Shown: in pieces, positions 21,642-34,591 of the stretch | Layout of the letters: each line of letters begins with the position of its first letter | Numbering within the stretch: the first letter of the stretch is position 1 | From: Pseudisothecium myosuroides | Lineage: Eukaryota; Streptophyta; Bryopsida; Hypnales; Lembophyllaceae | NCBI GenBank assembly: GCA_951799445.1 | Contig: OX637287.1 | Span: forward strand, 4,960,001-5,024,000 | DNA length: 64,000 bases | Reading direction: 5' to 3' | The notes under the pieces: generated by a model | The model's database searches: none | What the model saw: the letters and a program-made list of their open reading frames with translations, nothing else | Told to the model about the DNA's origin: nothing | Program-made: the position numbers and the translations under genes

Positions 21642-22269
21642 TCACTTAATCTGTTTAATTTGCCAATTAAACACCTTGTACTCTAATGAACTTGATTATT
21701 AAACCTACCTTTGATGCACCCTAATTATTAATTCATGAAATCCTTTGCAGAAGTCAGACAAGGTGAACTTCCAGTTAGTATAATTCTATAGGACCAGTGG
21801 TGATAAGGAAATCCTTAAGGATGTCACTATAAAGCAACCTTCCAAAGGCCAAATTTTTTCTTTAATGTAGTAAGAGAATTTGCAAAGGATAGTCAAAGAT
21901 TTATTATGATACTACAACATGCCAAAAAATAAGCAAGAAATGATGCAAACAATTCAAAGCAACATGAAATCAAGTATCTCTAAAGCAGTTACAAAAGTTC
22001 ATTTCAAATATATCCAATAGAATACAAGGTATAATTTTGGAAAAGAGTGTCAACACTAGATGGTAAATAGTGTATAGGAAAGATCTAAATTGTTGCATAT
22101 TTCTAAATTTATATGTATGTATTTGTTCTGATGCTCAAGTACTCTTCATTACAATTCCAATGCAACTTGCGGTTTGGAAATCTGTCCATTCTGTAGCATG
22201 CTAGAGCTTCCTAAAATTTATAGATTTTCTGTTGAAATTTGATTGCAAAGAAAATTCATAAGATTATTG
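21642..22269. other. AT-rich intergenic DNA
   Basis: No gene is seen. A segment near 21657-21715 (TTAAACACCTTGTACTCTAA) repeats, in the same orientation, text just downstream of the Tc1 pseudogene (19535-19570). Confidence 0.4.
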
Positions 22270-22410
22270 AATCCAACTATTCAGTGATTTCAGAAATTGA
22301 GTCTTTGTTTTGTTCAGTTTCACTCTGTACACCACACATTGAAAATGAGTGAATCAAGTTAAATGAGCAAACATGAATGTTGTAGTTAGTATCCTTTGTA
22401 AAATATAATA

Positions 22411-22819
22411 CCTCCATTGGTATTATAAAAAGTTGTCATATGTGTGCTTCAAAAATATACATGTATAGAAAAATGTAGATAATATTAATTTGAATGGAAT
22501 TTGAAAATTCTTACTGAATCAAAGACTTGAGATTTCATTTACTATCGTAGATGATCTATTGGTTGCAATTTGAATGTTATTGCATTCACTTTGAATAGAT
22601 TTGAAGATGTTTGTCTGTAAAGGCATTTACATAGTATATTTGTTAGGATTATTGGTCATTTAATATGATATGACAACAAGAATTTGATACCAAAATTTTG
22701 ATTTATTTTAAATAAGTACTTTGAACTAAAATCAAATAATTTACTGGTGCATTAAATATATACATATATATTTTTTGAAGCACACATCATGTGACAATTT
22801 TTTCAATACCAATGGGGGG
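22411..22819. mobile_element. MITE with about 60-bp TIRs (TA-type)
   Basis: The left end is CCTCCATTGGTATTATAAAA, and the right end holds its complement (AATACCAATGGGGG). The inverted match continues through TGTGTGCTTCAAAAATATA and its partner for about 60 bp. The left flank is TA; the right flank has lost it. It is Stowaway-like. The centre has no ORF. Confidence 0.65.
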
Positions 22820-22871
22820 TGTCTTAAATGATGTACAACAACAAGCAATAAAATATTGAAGTCATTGTGAG

Positions 22872-23099
22872 GGGTGCTATCATGTGAGCCCATGAGCCTA
22901 GAATACTACACACCTATGTTATAGGTGTATATACTATAGAAATCATCTATAATTATATGATATATATGTTACAAATACCCATATTATAGGTGTTTATGAT
23001 ACATACACCTTCTATAGTGTGTGGTATCTATATTATAGGTACCTATAATGTAGGTTCAATGCTCACAAGCTCGCATTTTTGGGCTCACATATTAGCACC
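22872..23099. mobile_element. Small TIR element with 14-bp flanking direct repeats (family H, copy 1)
   Basis: GGTGCTATCATGTGAGCCCA on the left and the complement of GGTGCTAATATGTGAGCCCA on the right give an 18/20 TIR. TTGAAGTCATTGTG occurs at 22856-22869 and again at 23101-23114, exact over 14 bp, next to the two ends. The interior is made of short CCTATnnTATAGGT palindromes. There is no ORF. The superfamily is unassigned because 14 bp is longer than any common DNA-transposon duplication. Confidence 0.7.
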
Positions 23100-23593
23100 G
23101 TTGAAGTCATTGTGGCTCAAAAAAAAAGCGTAGGTGATTCGAGAGGTGACTTTTGGAGTGATTATGAAAACTAGTGAAACAATTGAATCTAACTTACATG
23201 GGTGACTAGTTCTAGAATTCATTTACCTTCAAACTGTAATTGCTTTTTGCTTCAAGTTCTTTTAGGATTGTAGTATATAAATGATATTGCAACATTTAAG
23301 TTTGCTCATTTGGATATTGTCCACTCATTTTCAACATATGGTGTACAGAGTGAAACAAAACAAAACATAGACTCAATTTTTGAAGTCACTATAACTTATG
23401 CAACATAGGCATTTGCCCTCTTCAAGTTTTCAAAAGACTCCACTCCTTGTCTGCACTTTTTCTTAGCATCTTTCTAGTCAAACGAGGGATTAAATCAATC
23501 AATTTTCCAATATGTTTACATCTGGATTTTTCATTGTTCTCAATTAAAAACACTTTGCATTTAAAAAAACCCGGTTGTCAGGGACCCAAAAGC

Positions 23594-23620
23594 TTAACCC
23601 CTAAAGTCCTTAGGAGCATG
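23594..23620 (+). mobile_element. Solitary TTAA-type terminus
   Basis: TTAACCCCTAAAGTCCTTAG resembles the left end of family A elements. No partner end was found, so it is a fragment or chance similarity. Confidence 0.3.
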
Positions 23621-23772
23621 TCCCAACCTTTTGGAAACTTTGAATAAGCCGTTGTGACCAAACTTACTAGAATTTTGTAATAAATTTTGTGATGCTTTCA
23701 ATCCTCATGCTCTAATGCTCTATGTGCAAAGATTTTTTGAGCTGCCCCCTTCAAGATTTTCTAAAATTTTCA

Positions 23773-24028
23773 TCCATACCTTAAGTTTGGTTGTTTGTTT
23801 TGTTTGTTTTGTTTGTTACATTGAGATCTTCCGGACCGTGCATCCCTCGGTGGCGTGCTTGGTACCGTCAAAAAGCCCTTGGCGAGGAGAGGTACACTCG
23901 CTTGGTTTCGTGATGTTTGGAGGCATGGTGCAAAAGTTATAGATTTTTGAATTATTTTTGGTTTCAAAAAATTAAAAATTACTTCTACTTTTATTTTTGG
24001 CTGTGGCAACGGCACAGGGCACACTAGT
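23773..24028 (+). mobile_element. Non-autonomous Helitron-like element, copy 2
   Basis: It starts TCCATACCTTAAG and ends GGGCACACTAGT, preceded by A and followed by T, the Helitron A^T insertion pattern with no duplication. A CTGTG...CACAG hairpin lies 8 bp before CTAGT. It is about 80% similar to the minus-strand copy at 8425-8676. There is no ORF. Confidence 0.7.
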
Positions 24029-26356
24029 TTAAATTCAAGAAACTATATCCATATCTACAAAAAATTTGAACAATTCTGACTTGAATTTTGAGATAAAATT
24101 AACTAAAGAGTTTTATTTTGTGTGCAATGTAGGAAACTTATAATAGAAATAGCACAGCAAGTAATTGTTGAATTGATTTTTACAATTTTCTAAATTAAAA
24201 CAAAAATGAATATCAGGACTTGCTTACCCAAACATTCTTGCAATGGGGATTAAAATTTATCAGTTCCTTGTCAAAATTATTACAATTTAGTTTTCTTTTT
24301 TATCACCTTGAGTGTCAACTTTCTTGATTTATATTATAATTTTATTTCAAAAAAAATGCATATGAATTTTTTTTAAATAATTTTTTTCATATGACTATCT
24401 TCAATTCATTTTTCCAACATATTATCATATAGATACAATTGTTGATTATAATTGTTTCTAACTAAAAAAGTTTGAAATACAAAATTTCAACTTTAGTGAG
24501 AGCTACAAGAATCTTATTTTCAAGTATAATTATCTCATGATTTTTGTACTAAACTATAGGAAATTATATTAGGTCAAAATTAACTTAGAAGTCCTCTAAT
24601 TAGATTTAACAAGATAAAAAAGTTTCTTCATTGATTGAATCTATCAAGAATTAAAATAACAATTTAAAAGAAAAAAAATTGCTTTAGTTCAAGACAAATA
24701 AGGTGGCTAATTTTAATCAAGAAAGTCATTGTAAAGTGAAAATTTTATTGGAGAAAATGTATCATATTTTTAGCTTTCCAATGCACTAATTTGAGCCTAA
24801 TTTGACAAAGATGTTGTAGAATTATTAAAGGCAATGTATATTTTGTCTCAGTAAGCCAAGGCAACTACAATATTGTTTTATATTGATTTATTATATTAAT
24901 CCAAATGTAACTAACTCTTTCAATTATATTCTTTTCAAATTTCAAAGTGAAAGAACTCACTAATGTAAGATATCTATTTGAAACTTTGAATTTTTTCCAC
25001 ACACCTTTGTAAATGCATAGTTCATCTTTCAATTTCTTCCTAGTAAGATTTATGTAATTCATAGCTTACACAAGTTGATTTTTTTTTAAAATTTTAGTTG
25101 CATATCCTTAAAAAATATTTGTTTAAAAAAAGAATACTCAAGTATAAAAAAAATTCTATGAAATTTGGCTAAATTTGAGATAAGTTTGTAATCCCTTATT
25201 CAAATTTGATGAAATTTGATTTGTATTCATGGAAATCCTTACATGTAAATCTATGCAGAAATTCCAACTTTAGAATAAAAAATAAAATTGCAATTGTCTG
25301 CCCGAAATTGTTCAAAGTCCAAAATACATTCTTCATTTCTTAAAGGATTCAAGAAAGAATGGCATACATCAATATAGGCCTTAAATAATAAAGAACTTAA
25401 GGCGTAAGTGGAACTTTTGAATAATTTCTATTTCCACAATTACAACCAAAATCTTGTTTTTTCATCAGCATTAAGGTCACTACACATACAATGACAAACA
25501 AAATTGAGTATAAATTTGAAACGTTTTCATTCAAACAACCATATCATAAGCATCAATGGACAAAATCCAAAAGTGTTTATACAAAAGTTGTAGGGTGTGC
25601 CATACTATGCATTACCATGAAAGTTTGAAAAAAAAATTAGATGTGAGCTTGAAAGAAAGTTAATTTCAATGTTATCCATCATTAGGAAAAATTTCAAGCA
25701 TGTAGAAGACCATTTGATTGCATGCAGCAATGCAATAAATGAAAAAATATTTAAAAAAATAATAAAAATTGAGTCCACGTGATTACTAATTGTGCCAAGT
25801 CAAACTTGCAATTTTCCAATTTTTTCCATTTAAAAAAAAAAAAAAAATTCCCTATAATTGCACCACGGCCAAAGTCAAACGGCCTTTTACATAATCCAAA
25901 TTTTTGTAATGGTCTAAAATTCGGTTTTGTTCACTATGATTAGAATTCATTTATCTTTCAATATCATTTTTTTCTTAAAAATCTAAAAAAACTTTGTGCC
26001 TTGGCATATTGGTATATATCATTTCAGATTGATGTATACAAAAATTGATGGAAATTGAAATTTATAGAATTTAAATTATCAACAATTTGACAAACATACA
26101 AATGATGTTGGTTCTCACAATATTTGATCTTTTTTTGGAATTGAGAGCATGGTATTGCATTAGCCATTGTAAAGAGAATATAGGCTGCAATATGTACCAT
26201 TGTTATATCTTAATGCCCTTGCATTTGAAATATTTGTTGAATAGGATAATGTGTTTAATTTATATTTTAGAGCCATATAATGTGTTTTTAAGTTCAATTT
26301 TTTTGAGCAAAGACTAGAATTCATGATGCACATAATTGGTTCAAAAAATCCAAAAA
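24029..26356. other. Very AT-rich intergenic DNA, nothing recognised
   Basis: It contains long A and T runs (for example the A run near 25831-25848) and many stops in all frames. No terminal repeats with target duplications and no coding text were seen. Confidence 0.45.
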
Positions 26357-27290
26357 AATAAACCCCTAAGCTCCCAAGGCATTTTTTTTCATCGAAAAAC
26401 AATCAAAACTACCGTTTTTATTGCAACGTGCACAAAACTTTAGAAATGATTTGTTTTGCATATCTAACCGTAAAATCTTGCACTAGACTAGTATAAGAAT
26501 ATGTGGAAGAATTTCAAAAACTTTGACCCTATGGATTGTAAGATATTTGCATTTGAAGTGAAGAAATCTGGATTTTTTGCACCATGTTTGAATAGATTTC
26601 AAAGCTTTGAATCTTCATAGATTAAATTTTTTGCACCACACATTTTGAATTTCTGATTTTTAATGTTGAAGAATTGGGTTGAGAGTCTAGGAAAAAATTT
26701 CAAAAAAACAGCACTTAATTTTCATTCTTTAAAAAAATTATTAAGTAGAAGTAGGTTCAAGATTGAAGGAAAAACTAAACTATTAATAGCTCAAAGATGG
26801 AACTGGATATCACTAATCCCAATGGTGAGATTGTTCTAGCAAGCTAATTAAACCCAATGCAACTCTCTTTTTTGGAAAATTGCAAAAAATTGCATTCAAA
26901 AATGAATTCTGCAAGTTATTTTTCAAGAAGATTCTTAAATTGTCTGAAAAACAAGATTGTCCATAACTTTCTCATCACTAATCTAAATAGAATGAACCAA
27001 ATCTTTCCATGGAGACAAAAACACTATCTATGAGAAATAAAATTTTAAAATTTTAATTTTGACTTTTTGCAATTTTTTTAGTGCTGCCCGATGACCTCTA
27101 TTTTGGGCTTTGGATATCATAACTTTTGCATCCGGACACCGATTGAAATAGAAATTATATTTTTGGAAAGCTAATGTGATTTTCTATCTTCACAGGAAGT
27201 TTCAAAAAATCACCGCACAAATTGAGACCGTAGGAGCCTACCCAAAATCCATTTTGTCCCCCCAGGGGACAATGGGAGCTTAGGGGTTAA
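26357..27290 (+). mobile_element. TTAA-bounded element, family A copy 2
   Basis: The left end, ATAAACCCCTAAGCTCCCA, is slightly eroded at the TTAA. The right end is TGGGAGCTTAGGGGTTAA. The 14-bp TIR CCCCTAAGCTCCCA is perfect. The interior aligns with 6818-7732, including the CCCAATGGTGAGATTGTT block and CAGGGGACAATGGGAG near the right end. There is no usable ORF. Confidence 0.75.
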
Positions 27291-27616
27291 ATTATCATTA
27301 TCAATATCATATATTTACAAATGGTTAAAATCCTCATTTTTGTACAGAACAAAAAATTTATACTCCAAAAGGGCCCGAAGTCTACCTGTTTTGCAAGAAT
27401 GAAAAAGAGTTTTTTTTCTCACTTCAAATGTTATAATCTTTCAATCCACGTGGGAAAGCGGTCTGAAATTTTTTCCACACTTTGGTAAAATATTTTATTT
27501 TAATTTTGTATAATGGAAGTTTCCAAAAAAGAATTTCAATTTTCAATTTTGACTAGCATACCAAAAAACAACAGTTTTTGACAATGTCTCCATGAACCCC
27601 CCCATTCATGTAGAGG

Positions 27617-28351
27617 TTAACCCTGGAACATTGCCGATGTCACTTAGTGGCGTTGGATGACAATCCAAGGAGCTGCAAAGCTATTCAAAACATTTTTTTT
27701 GTCCCCCTTTTCCGTGTTGATCATTTTCATGGTGGGTTATGAAGAGTATCCAATTGAGTTTATAGTCTTTCTAATGTTTGTCTTTACTTAAATGAGAAGT
27801 TGTTAAAAAAAACGAATCACAAAATATGTGTATTTTGGGAAGTTGTTGCTCTTTGTTCTGAATCTGAAATTTCTCTATAAAAATGATATTTTTTGAATTT
27901 GAGACCAATTAACAAAATAAAAATCATCTACTCTAGTTTCTAATCCAATTTGAATTTCGAAAAATTCTTAATATTGAATATTTTATTGCAATTTGAACTT
28001 TCGATGTATTTTCAATGTCTATTATTTTCTAATTGTAGAATGACACGAAATTTGCGTTTACTCTATAATGTTTGTCATTGTAATATACACACATGGTGAA
28101 ATTTTTGAATTTTTGAAATAATTTTTTATTTGATTTGATTTTTCTTCACTTTTTCTTCAAAAATTCTCAAAAAAATCATTTATCCACAAATTTTTATTTT
28201 TATTTTGTGAAGTACAGAAGACATACAATTTCATCTTTGGAAAATAAATATAAAATTTTTCATACATATCTAATTGCAAAATGGTAGCAAACTAAGTAAT
28301 GGGCAATGAGGTTTGAAATCAATGGTTATAGATCTATCACTTAGGGATTAA
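27617..28351 (+). mobile_element. TTAA-bounded element, family D copy 1 (735 bp)
   Basis: It begins TTAACCCTGGAACATTGCC and ends ATCACTTAGGGATTAA. It is homologous over its full length to 41185-41904. Its terminal TTAA (28348-28351) is also the first TTAA of the next element, so the two abut and share a target site. Confidence 0.75.
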
Positions 28352-28577
28352 CCCTTAAAGGACAAAGGGGTGATCCTTGAAATCATCCTTTTGCATTATC
28401 GTGTGAATCATTGGTTTAAAAAATTGCAAAAGCGCTCATTGGAAGTCAAGCTACTGTAGAAGATCTTCCCTTTTCACAGCAAATTCCGAGGATGAATAGT
28501 TGCATTTCTGTCCTACACAATTTGATTCTCTGGCATCCATCGGCCATAGAATGGCTGCATCCACGTTCAAGGGTTAA
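28348..28577 (+). mobile_element. TTAA-bounded MITE, family E copy 1 (230 bp)
   Basis: It starts TTAACCCTTAAAGGACAAAG and ends CACGTTCAAGGGTTAA. Landmarks are GTGTGAATCATTGG, GCAAAAGCGCTCATTGGAAG, CCTTTTCACAGCAAATTCC, and GATGAATAGTTGCA. It is repeated inverted at 28672-28891 and again at about 40496-40726 and 40769-41018. Confidence 0.78.
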
Positions 28578-28671
28578 ACATCTTTCAGTTTTCTTCAGAA
28601 AAGTCAACAATACCATTATGAAGGATTATCCAATACTGTTAGCTGAAAATGCATTCGGTCAAGCACCTTCC

Positions 28672-28891
28672 TTAACCCTTGAACGACGATGCGGACGTTT
28701 TGAGGCCAATGAATGACAAGAGAATCTCTTGTGTAGGACAGAAGTGCAACTATTCATCCTCCAAATTTTGTGGGGAAAGGGAAGAAAATCTACAGTAGTT
28801 TGACTTCCAACGAGTGCTTTTGCATTATTTTAATCCAACAATCCACACGGTGACAAAACAGATGATTTCCACTGTTATGGGCAAGGGTTAA
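28672..28891 (-). mobile_element. TTAA-bounded MITE, family E copy 2 (inverted)
   Basis: It is the reverse complement of the 28348-28577 element: it starts TTAACCCTTGAACGACGATG and ends GGGCAAGGGTTAA. With the preceding copy it forms a 540-bp inverted pair around a spacer of about 95 bp. Confidence 0.78.
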
Positions 28892-31800
28892 CAAAAATGG
28901 GATGAATTTTTTTAATTTCCTACTGTACACTACTACTTATCCCTCAGCCGATCATCCGTCCCTCAAGTCGTCGTCATCCAAAGGACACAAAACGTCCTCA
29001 CCGGCGTTTCAGGGTTCCTTAGTTTGTCTTGTCGTTAACTTAGGCATATATTCTGTCTGCTGGAACAGATAAAGGCGGGCATTCAGGTATTAAAAGTACT
29101 CGGCAGGCTTTTTGACAAATTCTTCCTCAGCCAGACGGCGTGTAAGCTTAGTCCGAGCCTGATTTGCCGTTATATTTTACTCCGTTTCACTTTTACTTTT
29201 TGACCTACAGTAAATGAAGAAAGCTCATGATTTGCCGTTTGGAAAAACTGGGACAAGAACCATCCCTGTCTAGCCCCAGGAGACCAACCCACTCGAAAAC
29301 AGCAACAGGCAGCCCCCTCCCACCAGGACACATTCCATCGCAGAATCTGCCCGGGGTCGGTTATCAATTACACGGGACAGGACTGTATATTGGTTCCGTA
29401 TTCTTGTACTAATATACAGTATGTCGTCAGGGGTATTATGTACTCTACAGTTGAATACGTGTGTGCAAATACCGGACCGGTATTCAGAAGGGTTGAACAC
29501 AGCGTTTTTTGGGAGCGAAAAATCGCTCAAAAGCGATGAAAAATAATCCGCTCAGCTCAATTCTTGTACAAAGAAATGGTACAGTTTGAGAATCCAGAAA
29601 TTGTGTGTTTGCTACCACATCTTGGGACGGGATTGCTCAAAGTTGGATGAATGTACATCAATTCGGATGAATAAATGAAATTTCATCCACAAATTGCAAG
29701 TTTCATCCATTTCTAAGGATGTAAGTAGCTTCCTCCTTCCAAAGAATATCGCTTTCTGTACTACCTAAATTAAATGAAGAGAAAAAACTGGTTGAACAGC
29801 CTCCCTTGCCCAAGTCACTTTGTTATCTTTGCCCAAGGAGAGATAAGGTAGGCACCACCCAAACCGACACTTTTTGCAGTTGTGCTTAGTTAGTTACTAT
29901 TATTACACTGGTCAAATTTTTATATTTTCTTGTTGGCAAGTGAAAGGAGGTTCCAACGCACCAAAGAACACAACATTTGGATACCATATGCAAAAGTTAT
30001 GAAGGGTCAAAGTTTGTTTGGTAGAGGTTGAGGTGAGTCGTTTTGTTTGTGCCACAATAATTTGAATGGTGCTTGTTTATGTCATTATACATCTCACTAA
30101 GGTAGGGACACCTAAAAGTATCATTTTTTAAAAATTTGATCAAAATTATCAATATTAAATTCTTCAAATATTTATTTTTTCATATTGGCATCTGAAAATG
30201 AATTTTAATGTACCAAAAAATTCTTTCATTTGGATATTCCATGCAAAAGTTATAATGAGTCAAATTTTTGGGAGGTAAATATTTTATAATTGTTTCTTCA
30301 ATGGAGGTAGACATTGATTGACTACGTGTACGTCTAGTGAAGATGGTGCTTAGGGGTTAGTGACTCATTTGGGTATCTTTACTTATACACTAACTTCTTG
30401 TTGGCAGACATTGATATTTTGTTGGAATTGAAAAATAATTTTTAATTTTTCTAGAATCGGAATTTTTTGTGCTAAGTTTCATGATGTTTACAGTGTGAGT
30501 AGGGAAAAACTACGTTCATGAAGTGGCCCTTTGTCTTGTTGTCAAACAAAAAGCAACCAAAAAATTGAAGTTCAATATGAAAAATCAATTTTCCAGAAAT
30601 TGGAAAGTTGCCTCCCGCACTTTTTGTGAGATTCTCTCTAAATTTGTTGCCGGGCAAACATTATGATTCTCTTCTTGCAAATTGATTGCACATTTTCTAT
30701 GTAGAATTTTAAAAACTCTTTTGTCATTTAAATTTTGATCAATTTTTATATATAAAAGTGCACTCTAAAGGTAAGTCATTCTTTTGGTACCACAATTTGG
30801 ATGTAGCATGCTTGTATCACCATTTATCACTATATTCTAACCTTTTTAATCTGACTACTTGGGATGCGGTTATATTATAGGTCAAAATAGTTTGAATATA
30901 GAATGAGTGTACTACATACAATGATACCAGTAGTGTAGCAAGTGTGTAGGATGTTTCAAAATTTCATAAAAATATGCTCAGATTAAAGAGGTTTAAATGT
31001 GGGGTATAGTCCAGGATTTGACATGTTTACTATTTGTAAGGTATGTGCACCTATGATTATCACCGTTAAGAACAATTTACCTACATCTAAAGCGAAAACC
31101 AACCTTCAAACCTACATATCAAAAATGTAGATGTATGATATCAAAACATGAGAGTCTAAAAGACTCTGCTGTTGATTTTGATATATATATAGATATAATA
31201 CTTTGAATTTTGAAGCATATTCTTACGATGTCCAAATAATTCAAGCTAAACTGCATTTGAATCCCCTTTCACTTGCCAACAAGATCTAATAAAAAAAATT
31301 TATGTTTAATGATAATAAATATGTTTAATTGCTATTAGAGTCAAATATAGGTGCACTTATTTCAAGTAGTAGCATAAATAGTCTCAACTAAATTGTAAAT
31401 AAAAGTAAGACGACTTCTGAATTTGATCACTACTAAAGAGGGTGATATTTCCAATGTTGTTTTGACAAAAGATTTTGACGCTTTAGTATTGAAAATTTAT
31501 TTTTTATTAGTGAAGTTTAAATTTAAAAAAATAAATTGGTAGACTGGTAAGTTTGATAAATAAACATTCTAAAATTAACTGCAACTTGAAGTTACTTGAT
31601 TTTTTAAAATAAAAAAAAATCAATTTTCAAACTAGTAATTTTCTTCATTATCACAAATGTCAATACGGATTAAAGTTTGAATTGGAAAATCAAGCCAAAG
31701 AAACATGAAAACTTTACAAATGAAGAGCTTTATCCCCTTATTTTACAAAAATACATTTCACCTTCTCTTTACCTAATACTCCATACTTAGTTACATCAAA

Positions 31801-33397
31801 TGCATTCAAAGTTGTCACTTTCCAATCTCCGATTAGCATTTGCTCTTGAATGCCACTTAAAATGACTCAAAAGCACTGCAAGTCTTCAAATATATTAGAA
31901 ATTGAAGAGTTTTTTGGCACAACTAATGAGACATGAAGCATTTTGTGCTTCAAGGATGTCCATTTTGTAGTATTATATGTAGCTATCCTATGTATTCAAT
32001 TTTAAAATTTTATAAAATATTACCCAATTTCATATAATATTACCAAATATCTTTGGATGGATTTATCTTGAGGTTGCTAATGATCTTATTAATGAAAACA
32101 AGTATGCTAGCTAATTGCAGGTATTTTTACCCAAATAAATATTGTACATTCATAGTAGGTTGAGTAGAAATTATGTAAAAAGATCAAAGCCAAAAAATTG
32201 TGAAAATTATTATTCATTATTAGCTGAATTACAAGAAAATTTATGCAAACTACAAGACTTAAATTAAACAAACTACCATACTTTATTAGTAGCTTTAGCA
32301 CTAATTTAAAGTATATTAAATTAGCAAACTAATATTTAATTAAAGTTTAAAAGAAAGGTTAGGCAAGACTAAAATTTAGTTTATGCTTATTAGGCAACCA
32401 ATCAAAATTGAACAATGTATGGGCATCTAGCAAGGTTTGGACACTTCATTTAACGGTTTCAAGATGACAAGAGGTTATCTTGTTCTTAGAATATATATAA
32501 TATGGAGACAAGATTGTTGTATATGATCAATACATGTCCCCAAAGAAGGATATTGTGATTTCCTCCTCAATAAAGTGCTATTTTTGAATATTAGGCAAGA
32601 CATGGGGATAATTTCTTAAAAATTCATCAATAATAATAACAATTTTCTACCAAAGCTGCTGGTAACATATGGTATCCATGAGCAAGAGTACGTTTCTTGA
32701 TGGAGATTTTATGCGGGATCAAGGTAGCCTCGAGCAGTTATTAGTAAATCCCCTTCTAAATTATAGAGGCCCCTAGTTCAAACTTCTTTTGTGGTAATCT
32801 TGATGAATTTTCCAAACATTGCTGAAAATAGTGAAAATCAAATTTAGTGTTGGCAAATCTTATTTTAGCACTTGAGTGTCAAACTTGCTATGAACATACT
32901 GTATGTGTCACTTATGCACATCTCACTTTATTTAATATTTAACAGAATCCTCTATGGATTTTTACTAATTAAATATATTGTAACCCCTATGTGACAATTT
33001 TAAAATGTTAATATTCATATATCTATTTATTGACTTCTACAAGACATAAAAAATGAATTCTTAAGAATGATGGCCCCCAAAATGTCAATATTGCTTTTAA
33101 CACAAGTTGAAGTCATTTTCATTTGCCTACATAACTTTTGAACTTTTGAACCATTGTGCACTATAGTTGTAAGGTGGACACCCCAAAATCTACCACTGAC
33201 CCAATACACCATTACCACCCCGGATACTACATCTCCAAAATCAATATGTACCTACGTGGAAGAAACAATTTTAGGACCTATTACATAGTATTTTTTTGCA
33301 CAATGTTCTAATAAAGATATTCCAATATACCATGTATCCTAAGTGAAGACATTGAATTTTTTTTTTCTTTCAAAAAATAAGGTTCTACAAATGCTAA
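28892..33397. other. Intergenic DNA, mostly AT-rich
   Basis: A GC-balanced part at about 28930-29560 resembles genic sequence, but no family is recognised in it. The part at 29880-30120 is a diverged partner of the repeat at 11340-11600. From about 30700 to 33390 the sequence is AT-rich with no gene, no clear TIR, and only short chance ORFs. Confidence 0.4.
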
Positions 33398-33754
33398 GAG
33401 TATCCCCACTCTTGCTCTAGATTGCCCCTCGACTGCTCAAATCCAGGGCCTTTGCTCCAAAATTGCACCCTCTGTAGACCCGGAATCCAAAAGATCATGC
33501 CCATCCCTGCTCAAATATGTAATCTACCCGGAATCCTCACGGACCCGCTCATTTCCTCTCCAAGCTTGGATTCTCCTTGTCTGACAATGTTTTTGTCTCC
33601 TTTTAGAAAAGTTGGACCGCTATAGCAACTCCCACCAATGAGAATGCAAAGCTATTGAAGATATGGAGAACAATGGTGGGATACTACACAAAAAGTGGAG
33701 CCTACAAAAAGCCATTTCGCAAGGCTAGTTTTCAGAGCAAGAGTGGAGATGCTC
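33398..33754. mobile_element. PIF/Harbinger-type MITE (357 bp), TAA TSD
   Basis: The left end is GAGTATCCCCACTCTTGCTC and the right end is its imperfect complement (GAGCAAGAGTGGAGATGCTC). TAA flanks both sides (33395-33397, 33755-33757), the 3-bp TWA duplication expected of PIF/Harbinger. Small frames inside are not genes. Confidence 0.82.
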
Positions 33755-34404
33755 TAACATATAGAAAACTTCGGCAATATGCTTTTATCACCTCACAAAC
33801 ATTTTTGTTTTCAGATAAAAAATTTCCCTTAATGTGGCACCTATTTTAAGAATGATTTTCCGCCGAAATTGCCCTTCAACTCTTGTCCCTAAGCTTACAT
33901 GAAGCCATGAATGTCTACAAGTGTGGTACATGTACCGGCCCCCGTGTCCCCGGCCCGTTCTCCTCGGAACCGGTCTTCGTGCCGTGAAGAGTCATGGCCT
34001 GCCTGACGACGACTACGGGCTTGTCATACTTATCGTCGGTCCCGACCTCTTAAGGAAAGGAATGAGCCCCGCCTGCCCGCGTTCTTCATTTGTTGTTGTT
34101 GTTGTTGTTGTGGAGACGATGCCGGCGATGGGAGTCCCAATTTGCACACGAAACCTCAAGCTCACAAGCCTCTGATCAGCGCCCCGCTCGTCCTCGTTCG
34201 CCATTTCACGGGGATGTCTCAGTAGTGATGTTTCTTAGTTTTCAGGAGCGGGCTCGAGCTTGATTAGGGTTCCGTGCTCCGCTGGGGCACAATCCCTGGC
34301 TTGCGCTTGCTATCCCGTTGTGGCTGCTACGGGATTTGATCAGGACTCGTGCTTCAATCGCCCCTCCAATCGCCCCTTCAATCGCCCCTTCAATCGCGGC
34401 CACC
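33755..34404 (+). promoter_or_regulatory. Promoter and 5' UTR of the DCN1-like gene
   Basis: GC content rises from about 33930. A (GTT)n run sits near 34088-34110. The last 50 bases before the ATG contain four imperfect CAATCGCCCCTT repeats (34352-34399). The start context GCGGCCACCATGG is a strong initiation context. No TATA box is evident. Confidence 0.5.
34352..34399 (+). repeat. 12-bp tandem repeat in the DCN1-like 5' UTR
   Basis: Four copies of CAATCGCCCCTT with small changes end seven bases before the start codon. Their position in the leader suggests either neutral slippage or an effect on translation; neither is shown. Confidence 0.7.
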
Positions 34405-34545
34405 ATGGTAATACCCTGCTTTCGCACTCTTGGTTTGAATTTTGGTCGTGGGTTCTTGCTCTATCTGGGAATAGGTTTTTGACGTGCGAGTATTGGAGCT
34501 TTTGAGTTCACTGATTTTTTGAATTTTGAAATTTTTTCTTCTGTG

Positions 34546-34591
<46 letters not shown>

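Larger units (their letters stand above)
22270..23400. repeat. Larger foldback holding two nested MITEs
   Basis: The left arm (about 22270-22400) contains GTTTCACTCTGTACACC and GAAAATGAGTG. The right arm (about 23240-23400) is its reverse complement (CACTCATTTTC, GGTGTACAGAGTGAAAC). Two smaller palindromic elements lie between the arms. Outer limits are blurred. Confidence 0.6.
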
